A DNA stretch of 64,000 nucleotides from Trochalopteron elliotii. Lineage: Eukaryota; Chordata; Aves; Passeriformes; Leiothrichidae. Position 1 is the stretch's first letter; the number at the start of each line of letters is the position of its first letter. The position numbers were made by a program, and so were the translations under genes. The notes under the pieces are model-generated. The model made no database searches and was not told where the DNA came from. It saw only the letters and a list, made by a program, of their open reading frames with translations. Location of the stretch: contig JANPWX010019792.1 of NCBI GenBank assembly GCA_024734555.1, forward strand, positions 817,531 to 881,530, read 5' to 3'. Shown here piece by piece: positions 25,317-37,649 of this stretch.

Positions 25317-27814
25317 TCACACAATACTATTCAAACTGCACACCCACAACCCCAGTGGCCATCACTCAATTTTGAAAGCCTCTTCCCATGCCTCAAGTCA
25401 AATGTGGTGCTTGCTTGAGGGTCAGCACCTTTTAGCACAGAAAGCCTGAAATTTTCAGGGTTCCAACAACTTGATGCTGACCCTGCCAGAGCAGGTCATC
25501 ACAGGATGCTGAGGAGTCCACACTGGCTACTTAGCCACCTTTCTGGTCAGCAAGATGACCAAGGAAATCATATTGCCAGCCAGGCATCGAGCCTGGCTGT
25601 TTCAGGCATCCCTGTCTAGCACCCAAAAAGGATGCACAGTGTTCAGTATGGGTTGGTTCCTGACCAAGGAGCTTTCATGTCTCTAACCTTTAGCTCCCCC
25701 TTCAATATCCCCCCAGCATGGGGGCCTTCCTCTGTCCAGGAGGAGAAGAGATGGAGCTTCTCCCAAGAGCTGGGGTCAAAAGTTAGTGAATGCTCCAAGC
25801 TTTCCACTGCAGGAGCCTGCTGGCTTTCTCCACCAACTTTTAAAGCTGATGAGGAAAGTGATGAAACCTGCCTCTTGGATGATATGCCCAAATTACATGG
25901 CATTTATAATCCATGAGGCTTGCATTTCACTGGGGGTAAAGTGATGCCTTCGCAGGACCCTGAATGCATCTAGCTTTTAGTATTTTGAGGTTTTCTGTAT
26001 GAAAAGCAAGAATATTTGTGCACAAATTAATGCCTTTCTCTGTCTGGCATTAGAAAAAAAAAACTAGCTGTAATAGTGAAAGAAGTCCTTAGGTCAGCAG
26101 CCTGTTCACTTGTGGCTTTTACTATGTGCTGAATTAGTCACAAAAAAATTACACCTGGTGTCTAGATAAGCCTCCCTATGAATCTCTCTTGAGCAGGACA
26201 ATAAGACTGCTACATTGCTCAGTAACCCTGAGAGATCAGAGTGCTTTTCCTGCTATGAAAGAATGACTCTCCTTAGAGCAAGCCTTCTGCATGAGTTTAC
26301 TTCCCACCTTGGGACTGGAGATGTTGAGAGCAGTGACCCAGTGATGCCCACTCTCTCAACAGCATCCTAGAAAGCAATGGAAAGTTCTTCCAATTTTGTT
26401 ATAAAGAAGTAAGTTCCACCAGTTTACAAAAATCACACAAGTGTGGAGTCTAATGCTCCTTAAAAGAAAAAATTCTTTGCTAACTTACTGGCACAGTCTG
26501 AAGGAGACTCTGTACTTCTACCAGATATGAGGGGGTTTCTCTGTTGTCTCTTAAAAATCATTGGAGAGGATCCCATGGAGCACGTAAGCATTTGTATACC
26601 ATGGAAAGCACTTGCTTTCTGTGCCACTTAGCTCACTTGCACGGCTGAACAGCTCAGGGAGGTAAGATCAGCAGTCAGTGGACATGCCCCAGTCTGGCAC
26701 CTTTCTTTCAAGTGGAATTATAATGCTTTTTTGCTTGGCAATAGGACAGAGTCTGCTCCCAGGGGCGTGGATTGTACTGCAGAGAAAAGTAAGCGGGTCC
26801 ATGGCACAGACAGCTGCCTGGTAAATCCTGTCACCCTTGTGACCAAAAGACTACAACCTGCTGTGTGTGGACAAGGCACCAGTCACTTCTGTCTACCCTT
26901 CTACTGTCCTTCAGCAACAGAAAAGCTTTGTCTAAAACTGCATAGATCCATTACCTACAGCTGAGCCTTTATCTAAAAAGAACCCCAACCCTCACCTTTG
27001 TGAACTTAGCAAAAAGTATCTGAATGACCCAGTCAAAGACACCATGGTAACTACGATGACAGCAGTAGTTGTCCTGAAGGCAGACACCACTAACTGTACC
27101 AGCTGCAGAGACCATGGTGGTCACCTGTTAGTCTCTCTCAAAGTCACACTGGTCAGCTGATACATTGAATTTAGGGGACTTTTCCTGCATCTCTGCACCT
27201 GGGCCCAGCCTAGCCACAGCCCATCAGTGGCCACCAGGTCACAACCTGGAGGGACAGCACTTAGGTCACCTAGTAGTCACCTAGTCTGCTGACTCCTCAG
27301 TGACATTTTACACTGCAAACAAGTCCCACTAAAAAATTGATCAGTCATGAAGATGGTGGGAAAGGGAAACAGTCTTTTGGTTTGGGAGGGAGGAGGATTT
27401 GTGAAATCCTTGGCAACTCCTTGGCCAGCTCACCAGATTGGCAACTCAGGTCTCACCATCTGCAGAGATGATGAGTGGTGATGCTGATGACGATATGGCA
27501 ATTAAGAAATCAAACCTGAGCTGCAAGGAAGGAGAGGAATTTCACTGCCAGAGAGTTTCCTTCTCTCTCACACTGAAACAATGACTACCAAATGCTGTGA
27601 AAGAAAACAAGCAAGTCTTTGTTAAATATGTAAAATCCCTAATCTCTGCTATTGTATGCACAAGCAGAACAGGATCTCCTTGATTCCTGCCCCCCTCCTC
27701 CTTATACCGTACTAGAAATACTCAAAATACTTCAAAATGGAAGACAAAAGAAATATATCTAGAAGTTGCACAATCATATTTTTTACAGTTTAGCAAGAAG
27801 CCTTCGACAGCAGC
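25317..27814. other. Non-coding sequence
   Basis: No gene is supported. Overlapping open frames at 25632-25916 (plus) and 25643-25903 (minus) occupy the same DNA on both strands and lack recognisable motifs. No transposon is recognised. Confidence 0.55.
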
Positions 27815-28045
27815 CAGGAAAACCAAGTTGGTTCTTCATCCAGAGGGTTGTTGGGCACTGGAACAGGCTCCCCAGGGAAATGGTCACAGCACCAAGTCTG
27901 ACAGAGTCCAAGAGGCATTTGGACAACACTCTCAGGCCACCACTCACGTGGTGTGATTACTGGGGTGTCCAGTGCCTGGCAAGGAGTTGGACTCAATAAT
28001 CCTTCTGGGTACCTTCCAACTCAAGATATTCTACGATTTTTTGAT
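27815..28045 (+). mobile_element. CR1 LINE, 5'-truncated 3' end
   Basis: CR1 is the main avian non-LTR retrotransposon. This fragment keeps the last part of the ORF2 reading frame, with the conserved tail motif VVGHWNRLPRE, followed by a 3' UTR ending in the typical short repeat (ATTCTACGATTTTTTG near 28029-28044). CR1 copies usually lack their 5' end, as here. The left boundary is approximate. Wording of the 3' UTR (GGAGTTGGACTC then CCTTCCAACTCAAGATATTC) matches one of the common avian CR1 subfamilies. Confidence 0.9.
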
Positions 28046-28434
28046 GTGAGAAAAAATAAAAAACTTCCATAATTAAAAAGACATTAAATATGTGGTTTAA
28101 AAACAATGAACAGATTTACAGGAAGCAAATGTTTCCCAAGTTTGCAAAAACTAGGGGATGTCAGGCAGGGTAAAAAGAAAAGAAAAATTAGGTGCTTTCA
28201 CAAAACCCAAGTAGTTCATGAAACTCCTTGCCACAGGATGTAATTGACTGTGCTAAAATTTACTCATACTTAAAACCCCGAGATGGAAGAAAAATACAAT
28301 GTATTTGTCCACCAAAGGCTATTGAAACAAACAAATACCTTCTTGTGGCTTAAGAAAGTGCCGGACTACAAATTGCTAGCAATTAGTGGTATATTCTAGG
28401 AATATACCCTGTGCCTACCCTGTTCTTATGTTAT

Positions 28435-28506
28435 ATTCCCTGGGCATTTTTCTCTGGTCACTGTCAGGAAGAGACTGAACCCTGTGGACCTTGACCTGAT
28501 CCAGTA
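28435..28506 (+). mobile_element. Ancient CR1-like fragment
   Basis: The order TGGTCACTGTCAGGA, then GGACC and CTGATCCAGTA at the right end matches the well-known 3' UTR wording of old amniote CR1 elements (a 'ggaccattggtctgacccagta' type tail). It is short and diverged, and its limits are approximate. Confidence 0.5.
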
Positions 28507-28748
28507 GAGACACACCTATATAAACAAAGCAGAATAAAGTGACAGAGGGAAAGCACCACTTCAGATCATTTCTTCCACTAGTGGCAGCCTTAACAGAAGT
28601 GGTTTAAGTGACTATGTAATTTTGAAGTATTCAACCTTGTCCTTTTATGGACAAATGCATGCTAAACTCTGCAACTCCAGAAAGAGCTTAAGGATAGTGT
28701 AGTATACCTGCACTTCTGAAAGCATTCCAGACAGCTGGCTTCCTACTC

Positions 28749-28771
28749 TTTTTTTTCTTTTTTTTTTTTTT
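28749..28771. repeat. T-rich homopolymer
   Basis: Twenty-three bases of T with one C. Confidence 0.85.
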
Positions 28772-28986
28772 AAATCAACACTTAGCATTTTTAAACAATT
28801 TGGAACAACATTTCAAAGAAGGCACAAGCTCTGCATCCCATCTCCAGACACATGCCAAAACTTATCCATAATTGCTAACTAAATTTCAAAGGCATGGAAA
28901 TATTTTACTAGTTCTCCATCAGGTTGTGCAAGTGTCCACAGACAGACCTTGTTTGTGGGGTGTTGTTAATCTACCAATAGGGCATT

Positions 28987-29068
28987 TTACTAAGGAATAA
29001 AGGCCTTAGTAAGTAAAGTTTAGGCCTAACCTAAACTAGGAACTAAACCTAAACCTAACCTAAGACTA
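28987..29068. repeat. Two adjacent hairpins and a CTAAAC-type short repeat
   Basis: The first hairpin has perfect 9-base arms (TTACTAAGG, 28987-28995 and 29004-29012) with an 8-base loop. The second has perfect 8-base arms (AGTTTAGG, 29017-29024 and 29030-29037) with a 5-base loop. A degenerate run of CTAAAC/CTAACC units follows (about 29043-29062). It only loosely resembles a telomere repeat. Confidence 0.7.
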
Positions 29069-30246
29069 GGAAGCAAAGGATCTTTTCACTTCCACAGCAA
29101 GCTGTACCAAGAATTTGTTTTTCTGAGATGGAGAGGAAAATCTGCGCAACTTTCTAATTATAATGATTTATTTATATACCCACTATGTTATGAAAAACAG
29201 CGTTTGCAAAGGAGGCCATCCTGTTGAACAGAGAGCGAGAACATCCTCCAGGGCATACTCATGCAGATTTACGCTGATATTACCTGATAGCTGAGTCCTA
29301 AAGCAGTCTGGCTCTTGAGAAAAACAGAGGTGCCTGCTGCCAAACTGCTGAGGCTGCTCACCCTCCTCACGACTGTTACATAGACTCCTGGGAACTTCTG
29401 AAGGTTTCTTTGTTCATTCTTGGCTTTTCTTCACTATGAGTTTCATATCTTGATGATTGTTTCATGCAGCACCCTCTTCTCTGCTGAGCTACCTACTGCA
29501 CAGCACCAGGATTTTCAGCAAGGGAAGGGCAGAGCCCTAAAAGAAAGCCAAGCCTCTGGAGCAGCTTTCTGCCCAGAATATACTAAGACTTAAAAAGCAA
29601 AGCCTTTAACATATTTTTTTTAAAAATGTTCACACAGCATGAGCATGCATGAATCCCAAACTGCATCCCCTGCCATCTGCAGGCAGAGGGGCAGCAGACT
29701 TGTGCACACAGAGTGCATGGTTCTCACTCAGCTATCAGTTGTGTCCTCTTCACAAATGCCACAGGTGAATCTCTGGGTTTTGGTGCCTGCACTTACTGTA
29801 CAGACCGGTGAATTCTATCTCTGCTCACCTTTCTGCCAGCTCACCCCTCACGGTTTCTGTACTAGGAGACAAGGAGGCTAGCAGGAGACTGATTAATGAG
29901 TTGTCCAAACACTTAGACTAATACTCTTGCATATGATATTGAAGCCAATGCAGAAGGATTTGTATATATTAACACTGTGCAGTATTATTAACACTTTTTT
30001 TTATTTTACACAATCCAAAGCAGACTAGATCAAGAACAATCCTATTTTTTCACATTGGTCAAAACTGCAAAGGATCTGACAGCTAATAGATCAGTTAATG
30101 GAAAGTATCTTTCTAGGGGAATCTGAAGACTCATTCAGCACATTCTGGAAAGACTGACCAAGGACACACCATCCTATAGAACAGACACAGCCATGAGCTG
30201 TGGAAAACCCTAAAGAGACAGAAGGAAGTGTGTGGATCACCCTGCG

Positions 30247-30866
30247 TGCTGGGTGGGTAACATCATGTAGAGATGATGGTTCTGAGTGTAACAGCATAAG
30301 CAAACAATTAGATGGGTGAGGGTCTTCAGAAAGAATGGCTGGTAATATCTTTGAAATGGCTCTTAATGTCTCTATTCACCAACCTCAAGTTGCAAGTTTG
30401 TTACACAACTTAGAGGGTTTGGATCGTGAACTTTAGGGTAACAGACAAATGGGGCCACACAAAAGCTATTCCAGGACCCAGACAGCCCGAGCTTCTGAAC
30501 CTGGGGGTAAAATGACAGGTTCAAGGGGACATACAGGGCAGGTGGTTTGGGAAGGCTGCACCTTCCCAGTACCTCAGCCAATGGGGAAGTGAAGAGGGAA
30601 ACATGCAGCTGGGAGTTTGGGATAAAAGGAGGCTGCACCCTCCAAAACTTCCAGAGAGAAAACCCCACTGTATGCCCCTGTGGACTCTGTCCCTTTATTC
30701 AAATAAAGCTGCAGACTCCTCTGTCTCCTCCATGGGCACTGGCTTTTCACAGTGTCATTTTCTGCACACATGAAATAGGTCATAATCCATTAATTTGGAT
30801 TAAAATGCTATGCTGGATGGGTAACATCATGTTCATGTAGAGACAATGCTTCTGAGTGCAACAGCA
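30247..30866 (+). repeat. Direct repeats flanking LTR-like copy A
   Basis: A segment of 50-60 bases (about 30247-30300: GCTGGGTGGGTAACATCATG ... AACAGCATAAG) recurs at about 30806-30866 in the same orientation with a few substitutions and a 5-base insertion (GTTCA). The LTR-like copy lies exactly between the two. Copy B, 6 kb away, lacks these flanks. Confidence 0.75.
30301..30812 (+). mobile_element. LTR-like endogenous retrovirus repeat, copy A
   Basis: This 512-base unit is nearly identical to copy B at 36425-36921. It has promoter-like order on the plus strand: a CCAAT box (30578-30582), a TATA-like GATAAAAG (30621), and a poly(A) signal AATAAA (30702-30707) about 80 bases further on, which is the U3-R-U5 layout of an LTR. 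The actual LTR may be only the inner part (about 30399-30756, TGTTACAC to CAGTGTCA), because no clear TG...CA ends with a target duplication mark the full unit. It differs from copy B by a 4-base and an 11-base insertion and scattered substitutions. No gag or pol sequence adjoins it. Small open frames on both strands inside it are by-products. Confidence 0.65.
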
Positions 30867-33800
30867 TAAGTAACACCCCACTGCAGCCAAAGGAGGCCAG
30901 CAGGCCTATAGAGGGAGCAGAACTGCTGCATTGAGTGACAGGGCAAGCACTGCACAGTGATAAAAGCTCTTGTCAGGCTTCCAGACCTGTTCTGCAGGCA
31001 AGCACAGAAGGGGACTCCAGGATGACACAGGATCCCAAGTGTCCACCAGCACTGGAGGCTGCCACGCTCATTAGAGACATACCTTTGCTCAGAGAGCAGA
31101 AGGCACCAGGCATTAGGAGAGGTATTGAAGTGCCATGATGGTGCCAGCTCTGCTGTCACGCAGCTGTGCCAGGGAGGGCTTTGTCTAACTCCTGGGACGG
31201 GATCCAGGCTGCTCAGGTGCTCCTGGACTGAGGGCAAATACTACAGTGTACCTCTAACTTCCTTCTAGTCAGGCTCTAAGGAAGGCTCTAAGTCCCAGTC
31301 ACCCATAAATAATCCCAAGGTCCACCCTCTTCCCCCTAGCAAGAACATTTTTGGCAGCATTGATATGGATGACTTAGAATCCCCTGGGAACTGTCTCACT
31401 CTATATCACTGCCTTTAATGATTTCATTGTGGAGTGAACCATGCTTCGGAAAACTTAAAGCCAAGTTTCAACACTTGTGATTATTTTGGAAGCAAGTTGT
31501 GCTTTTATGCATAAATATCAGGAGACAGTAGAAAGACTGACAGAATTCATCAAGAAGCCAATATACACACATTAAGACAGTGCTTAAATGCAACTTCTAA
31601 CTTTCTCATTACTCAAAATTTGGACATGCAAATACATATGCAAAAACTTAATAAAAGAAAAAACCCAGCAAACCAACATGGAGATTTCTCTCATATCTGT
31701 TGTTGCTGTCATCTAAAACCTACAACAGCTCTGCCAAGATAATTCTCTTTATTAAGGACAGAGTCTGTAGAAAACACAGAAGAAACCAGGAGTTTCAATC
31801 ACTCAAGCACATTAGAGCTGCCAAACTGTCTTTCCTGTTTAGACAGTTTAGACTAATTTCCCCATGATCCATGTGTGCCTAAAGTTTTTGGTTTCCTTCC
31901 TAGGTTACATGCATCTGGTGACAGGCTTGTAATGGAGATTTATGAAAATGCTTTCAAGCATGAAGTACTGCACTGTTGGTATTAACACAAAATTCTCTTA
32001 ATGAAAAAACATTCCAGCAGTGGAACAGTTGTTCATTACTAACCTGTAATGACTGAAGCTGTACAGCAAACTTTTACTATATTTCCATATATCCTACGTA
32101 GAGCATCAAATAAGGGCAGAGTACCCAAGCAGTGTTGTAGAAATTAAGCCATTTTGACAGGGCTCCCTAGAATGTCCTTGTGTTTGTATTGTCACAGAAA
32201 GACACATGGGGAATTGTGCATACCAGATCTGATATAAACTGTGTATGTTGGCTGAAATAAAAACACCAGTTAAATTTATCTGCATACTGCCTCTTGGTAA
32301 GGCACCAAACTCCACAATAAATAACATCATCCCTTGTAGCTTGTCTGTACTTTGCCACTGATATGTGATTCTTAGCATCTCAGGTTTTTTAAATCTTATC
32401 TCCTCCCTCACAGAAACCCAAGCCAGCAGCCCTACTTTCCTTCAGAAAGCAATTTGATACAAGTGGGCCAAAAGGAAAAAAGGGCCCCATTTCCTCTGCA
32501 ACCTCTCCTTCAAAAAGTGAGGTCTGTGCATTGGCATGTGAGTTGGTAGGAAAACCAACCCCGCCCTGCTCCCTAGACAAGGCAGAGAGCAGAGCAGGCA
32601 GCAAGGCATCCCCTTGCAGAGAACCAGCAGCAGTCTGTAACTCCAGAGTCCTGCACACACCTCAGCTCACCTCCCTGGCTGAGGAAAGGAGAAGTCTTCC
32701 CAGCCCTTTCCAGCCTTTCAGTCACTCTGCCTGAATCTGGTGCCCCCCCTGCGTGCCTTCCATCTGCTAATCAGGCAGATGAACAGTCAGATCTGCCACG
32801 TCCTCTGCCTTGTGCCTACTCTTTAAGATGACAGCAAGGAACCAACATGAAATTTGTGCCCTACCTCCCTCCACTGTCCCCCAAAAGTCTGTCCAGCTTC
32901 CAGTTCAGGGTCAAAGCAAGTCAATGCTTCCAAGGCTCCTCCCTGGGCTTGCACAGATATCCAAACAGCAGAGGGGTCTGGAAGATGAAGAAATAAAGTC
33001 TGTGGCTGTGCTGTATTGCTGCAGCCTCAGGAAGCAGAGGACTGTCACATACAGCCATTATTTTACCTGTCTTCTCTCACAAATCTTCAAAGCAGCACCT
33101 GTGGCAGCACCCACAGTGCTGTGAAAGGCAGTTTCAGCAGTGTCCCCTTTGCATGGAGGACAGCATCCAAAAATCAGTCTAGCCATCAGGCATAAACCAT
33201 GTAACTGTCCCTGTGGTAATCCCAACATTTTTGAATTGCAATTCTTATTTTCCAGGATTAATTGCCCAAAGAATGAAATGGGACAGATTAGTCCACTCTA
33301 GTGGTTTTTCCAGCATGTCCACATATTCGAAGGTGTGAGTATCACCTGCTCCTTCATTTTTATACCAGATTTTAGTTTAAAGAACAGACAAGAAGGCAGC
33401 AGCAGAATTTTGCAGCAGGCTTGCTCTACTTGGGAGGGAGTCTTAAAGAGCTTTTGTTACCTTTTCAGTTTCTAATGAAAAGGACATTTTTCGTAATTAA
33501 AATCCATAATCATTTTGCAGTGCCTTGTAACAGACAATAATGCTTCCCCCATCTTATATCATTTGTAGAGCCTGCAACACAGAACATTTTACAACAACAG
33601 AAGTAAGCAGAGACAGGGCAGTATTTGCAGAGCTATTCAGGACACCAAAACTTACCAGCTTCTGAGGTCAGAATTTATGGCGCCTTGATTGGTTCTAATT
33701 GCCTGACAGGACACAAACGCAGCTACTGCCTTTAAAATTAGCCTGCATGTAGTTGAAAATGTATTTTCCATAACCGAGAGCCACCTAATGGACAGTGCCT

Positions 33801-36424
33801 GCCACATCTGCCCTGAGTGCAATTCCAGGCCTTGGAATCATCTTTATAGAGCACACACAGGACAGCACTCTGCTCCTACAGAGCTGTTACTGGTTTCATG
33901 ACTTTGGGAACTGTTACACCTCAGAATCTCCTGAATTCCACAACAATGTACCATTCTGAAAAGCAGAGTCACACAGATTAAGGTGATAAAAGCACACCAA
34001 TAGTTTCCTGCAAAAAAGTTGATCTTCCTCCTAAATATGCATGGGTTTATATGCAGTGTGTTAGATCACTTGTAAAATCTCTGGCTTGTGTTAGATCACT
34101 AGATCAAAATCTCTTGCTTCCCAAAACAAGAGGGAAAGCAATCAGAATATGAATGTATGTATTGCTATCAGTATCTCAGATAGAGATGCCTGAAAAACCT
34201 GTGTGGATATTCTAAATTTTCCTGATCACACAGAAGGAAGGAAGATCACAGGTGTCCAAGATTATCAGCAATCTGGTGAATAACAGCTTTTATTGGTTAC
34301 AGAAAATGAACAAGAGACTGTACACATGATCTTTGACATGCCTGCAGGTCATTACTCTAAGACAGTATTTTTATGGACTGGAGCATTAACAGCTACTGTC
34401 TCCTGAAATGAAACTGAGTAATTTTACATTTCACTCTTCATTGCTTAAGAATCAAATGGACTTTTGCAATTGCACACTGAAACCCAGCACTCAATATGTC
34501 CCTGAATTCCTCTGTGTAAAGAAAAAAAATCCCTAACAGTGGACATCAAAACAGAAAACAATTGAGGTAAATTAGCACTGTCATGATGTTCTGTCCTGTT
34601 CATTATCCAGGTACTCTCTACAAATCTTGCTCAATTGATTCATTTCACTAACATGGTAGAAATCTTTCTTTTGTCAGGTTAGTTTTCTGAGCAGCATGCT
34701 GAATTAGCACTGCTCACTTTCCAAATTGTGCATTTATCTTGCTCTCCCTGCCTTTCCAGGGCAGAACCGTCCTCCCTTGAATCAAACTAGGAAACCTCTC
34801 CAGCTAAAGAACCTGCTGGAAGACAGTCTGCAGAATTCACACACATACCATTTCCCCTAGAGAAAAATCTTTTCCTAGTATTCCTGTCTTCCTGTGACAT
34901 CTGCCCAGCTCAATCTGTGCCTTCCAAATCCACAGTACAATACAAATCTGTACTTCCTGCACTCAGTAAGTGATACCTACTCAGTCCAAAAATATTACTC
35001 TAAAACATATACTAAATATTTGCAGGGGGAAGCAAGGCTACTCTGTTTTTCAAGTCCAGGGCTAAAGAAAGGTGTGTGTTTTATAACCTCAGTAACTATG
35101 AGGTTGTCAGTAGGGGAGGATATACAGCTGCTAGGTCTCATTGATAAGCTCAAGAACAGAAACAGCCTTGCAAGAACTGTGATCACTGACCATCTGCTGA
35201 GGTCACTCACCCCCCTTATTTATTGAAAATCTCACAACCAGGGCTCCAAGATCAGTGCTGCCCTGTCTCTGCAGCACACAGGGCTGAGGAAGCTCAGTAA
35301 ATCTCAGCATAATAATGCAGAAGGACAACTCCAAACATTAACAATTTTTGAGAAAAATCTACTAAATTCTAAATGCCAGAAGACTGTGTCAAGTCTGCAT
35401 CTCTTCCTTTCCTGCACGTGTTTTGTGGTACAGTGTACTAAGAGGGAGAGAATACTAATAAAGCTCTTTAAGGGAGTTCCCTGGACTTATTTAATCCACT
35501 TTATGCCACTGCTTCTCAGTGGAAACACTGGCAAAATAAAGTGCTGCAGCAATATCAATGATAAAATACAATTACTGAATCAGAATGCTGTTCTAAAGCA
35601 CACGGTGGAGAAAAGACAAGGAAGACAGATTATAGAATACACAGGGAAAACAGAAGAAAAACATTACAGAACACAAAAAATTTCTTTTACTTTCCCTTTT
35701 CTCTCATGATGAGGGAAGACCCATCTGCAGCAAAACAACAACTAAAATCTTCTGCAAAGTTCTTGTGTTCTTCTTGTGTGAAGCTTGTTTTGCTTTTTCA
35801 GTTATTCATTCCTCTATGAATGCCACCATGGTATTTATTGAGGTTTACAAACAAAACACCTGTAGGCTGTACAGATTAACTGAATATCAATGTATTTCCA
35901 GCTATAAACTAGTTTTAACCACATCATTACTAAACAGAAACTCTCATAATTTACATTTTGGATGTACAAAATAGTGAGAAACTGAACAGGTTTCATAATT
36001 CTAAACACCTTTTTTTTTTTGTATTCTTCCCTGAGCTGATGAGAGAACAGTTGTTTCCTGATTGAGGAGGAGACTTAGTCACTGCTAAAAATTCATACAA
36101 AGGACAGCATCACCTCTGTTTGGATATATTTTACTTTTTCTTTAAAAACCCAAAACTTTACAATGTACTCCACCCATCTCAGTAGAATATCAATCTATTT
36201 CTCCAGGTTTGTCTGAAAACTGTTCCACCAAGTAAAAGGCAGGGAAAAAACCCATTAAATGAATCTTCATCAGAAATTAGGAGGAAGGGTAGAAGTCACT
36301 TCTGAGACACAAAATGATACTTTACCTCTGGGAACTATTTCTGACTTTGTTTTTTCAGCATTAAAAAAAAAATAATAGAATGGGAGATAAGCATGTGATA
36401 GGAAAGATGTGTGCTACATCTTTA
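30867..36424. other. Non-coding sequence between the two LTR-like copies
   Basis: About 5.6 kb without recognisable retroviral genes: no reverse transcriptase, protease or integrase motif was seen in the longest frames (at most 134 codons, with overlapping frames on both strands). There is no primer-binding-site-like sequence just after copy A. A 30-base tandem duplication lies near 34.06 kb. Homeodomain-like TAATTA-type sequence occurs near 33.49 kb. Confidence 0.55.
34057..34118 (+). repeat. Tandem duplication, about 30 bases x 2
   Basis: TGTGTTAGATCACT opens both units (34057 and 34087), each followed by a variant of AAAATCTCTGGCT; the second unit has two extra bases. Confidence 0.8.
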
Positions 36425-36921
36425 CAAACAATTAGATGGGTGAGGGTCTTCAGAAAGAATGGCTGGTAATATCTTTGAAATGGCTCTTAATGTCTCCATC
36501 AGCCTCAAGCTGCAGGTTTGTTACACAACTTAGAGGGTTTGGATCCTGAACAGACAAATGGGGCCACACAAAGTCTATTCCAGAACCCAGACAGCCCGAG
36601 CTTCTGAACCTGGGGGTAAAATGACAGGTTCAAGGGGACATACAGGGCAGGTGGTTTGGGAAGGCTGCACCTTCCCAGTACCTCAGCCAATGGGGAAATG
36701 AAGAGGGAAATGTGCAGCTGGGAGTTTGGGATAAAAGGAGGCTGCACCCTCCAAAACTTCCAGAGAGAAAACCCCACTGTATGCCCCTGTGGACTCTGTC
36801 CCTTTATTCAAATAAAGCTGCAGACTCCTCTGTCTCCTCCATGGGCACTGGCTTTTCACAGTGTCATTTTCTGCACACATGAAATAGGTCATAATCTGCT
36901 GATTTGGATTAAAATGCTATG
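36425..36921 (+). mobile_element. LTR-like endogenous retrovirus repeat, copy B
   Basis: Same orientation and same promoter-like order as copy A: CCAAT (36687-36691), GATAAAAG (36730), AATAAA (36811-36816). It is 497 bases long and differs from copy A mainly by lacking 4 and 11 bases. The left junction with copy A is sharp at CAAACAATTA and the right at AAAATGCTATG. It lacks the direct repeats that flank copy A. Being 6.1 kb away in the same orientation suggests a provirus, but the sequence between shows no retroviral genes, so two solo copies or a duplication is more likely. Confidence 0.65.
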
Positions 36922-36978
36922 AAGGATGTTAACTTTCAGATCCTCTATCTCTTACTTCTTGGCCTCCCTACAGAGTAG

Positions 36979-37024
36979 TTCTGAGATATTTTGTGTTCAA
37001 AATGTCTGAGATATGTGTTCAATC
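36979..37024 (+). repeat. Imperfect tandem duplication of about 26 bases
   Basis: TCTGAGATA followed by TGTGTTCAA occurs twice in succession, the second unit being three bases shorter inside. Confidence 0.65.
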
Positions 37025-37604
37025 TTCTATTTCAAGTAATGTAAATATCCGAGTTTTCCCAGCAGACTGGTTTCCCATTATGATCCATACACCATTACAA
37101 GACTTCACAAGTGGAACTGTATTTAGGCCTGTGGTCCTCTCTTAAATCCTGTTATCTCCTACACATCCTTCCTATCCCCCTCTTCCAGACTCTCACAATG
37201 TCCCAGTAGGTGTTCCTATCTGTATTATTAATTCCTTCTGTAAGAAGGCCACATGAATTTGGAGACCAAGGCTCAGGGTAGAATTCTCTGGGTAACAACT
37301 GCTGTGGTCAGCTCATATCTGACTTAAATGAATCATCTGTCCGTCACTCTCAGCCTTTTCAGAAGTGCCCTACCCAAGAACAGAAGATTTGCTAGTACTG
37401 TGTTAGGGAACTCTTAATCACCTACACAAGAGGAAGCATGAAAGTCAACCTCTGAAGCTCTTTATAGCTGAAATAATTGCTTTCAAAATCTGGAACTAGA
37501 GCTTTTGTTGCTCAATGAATTAATGAATTAGCAATCTTGAAATTTAAAAAAAAAAAAACCTGCTCACCTCTAAAACACATGCAGAAATCTTTACATAATT
37601 TACA

Positions 37605-37649
37605 TCAAAAAACACGTCTTCAAAAAACACGTATTCAAAAAACACTGTA
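37605..37649 (+). repeat. 15-base tandem repeat x 3
   Basis: Units TCAAAAAACACGTCT, TCAAAAAACACGTAT and TCAAAAAACACTGTA follow each other directly. Confidence 0.9.

Larger units (their letters stand above)
28046..30246. other. Non-coding sequence with an old CR1-like fragment and hairpins
   Basis: Apart from the short ancient CR1-like piece near 28.5 kb, a T-rich run and the paired hairpins near 29.0 kb, nothing is recognised. Open frames are at most 80 codons. Confidence 0.55.

Noticed and set aside
29041..29068. Interstitial telomere repeat
   Set aside because: Units are CTAAAC/CTAACC-like and too few; they do not match runs of CCCTAA.
30301..36921. A complete provirus bounded by the two LTR-like copies
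   Set aside because: No gag, pol or env motif, no primer-binding site and no polypurine tract were seen between them.
37605..37649. CRISPR-like array
   Set aside because: The 15-base units follow one another with no spacers, in a vertebrate genome; it is an ordinary minisatellite.
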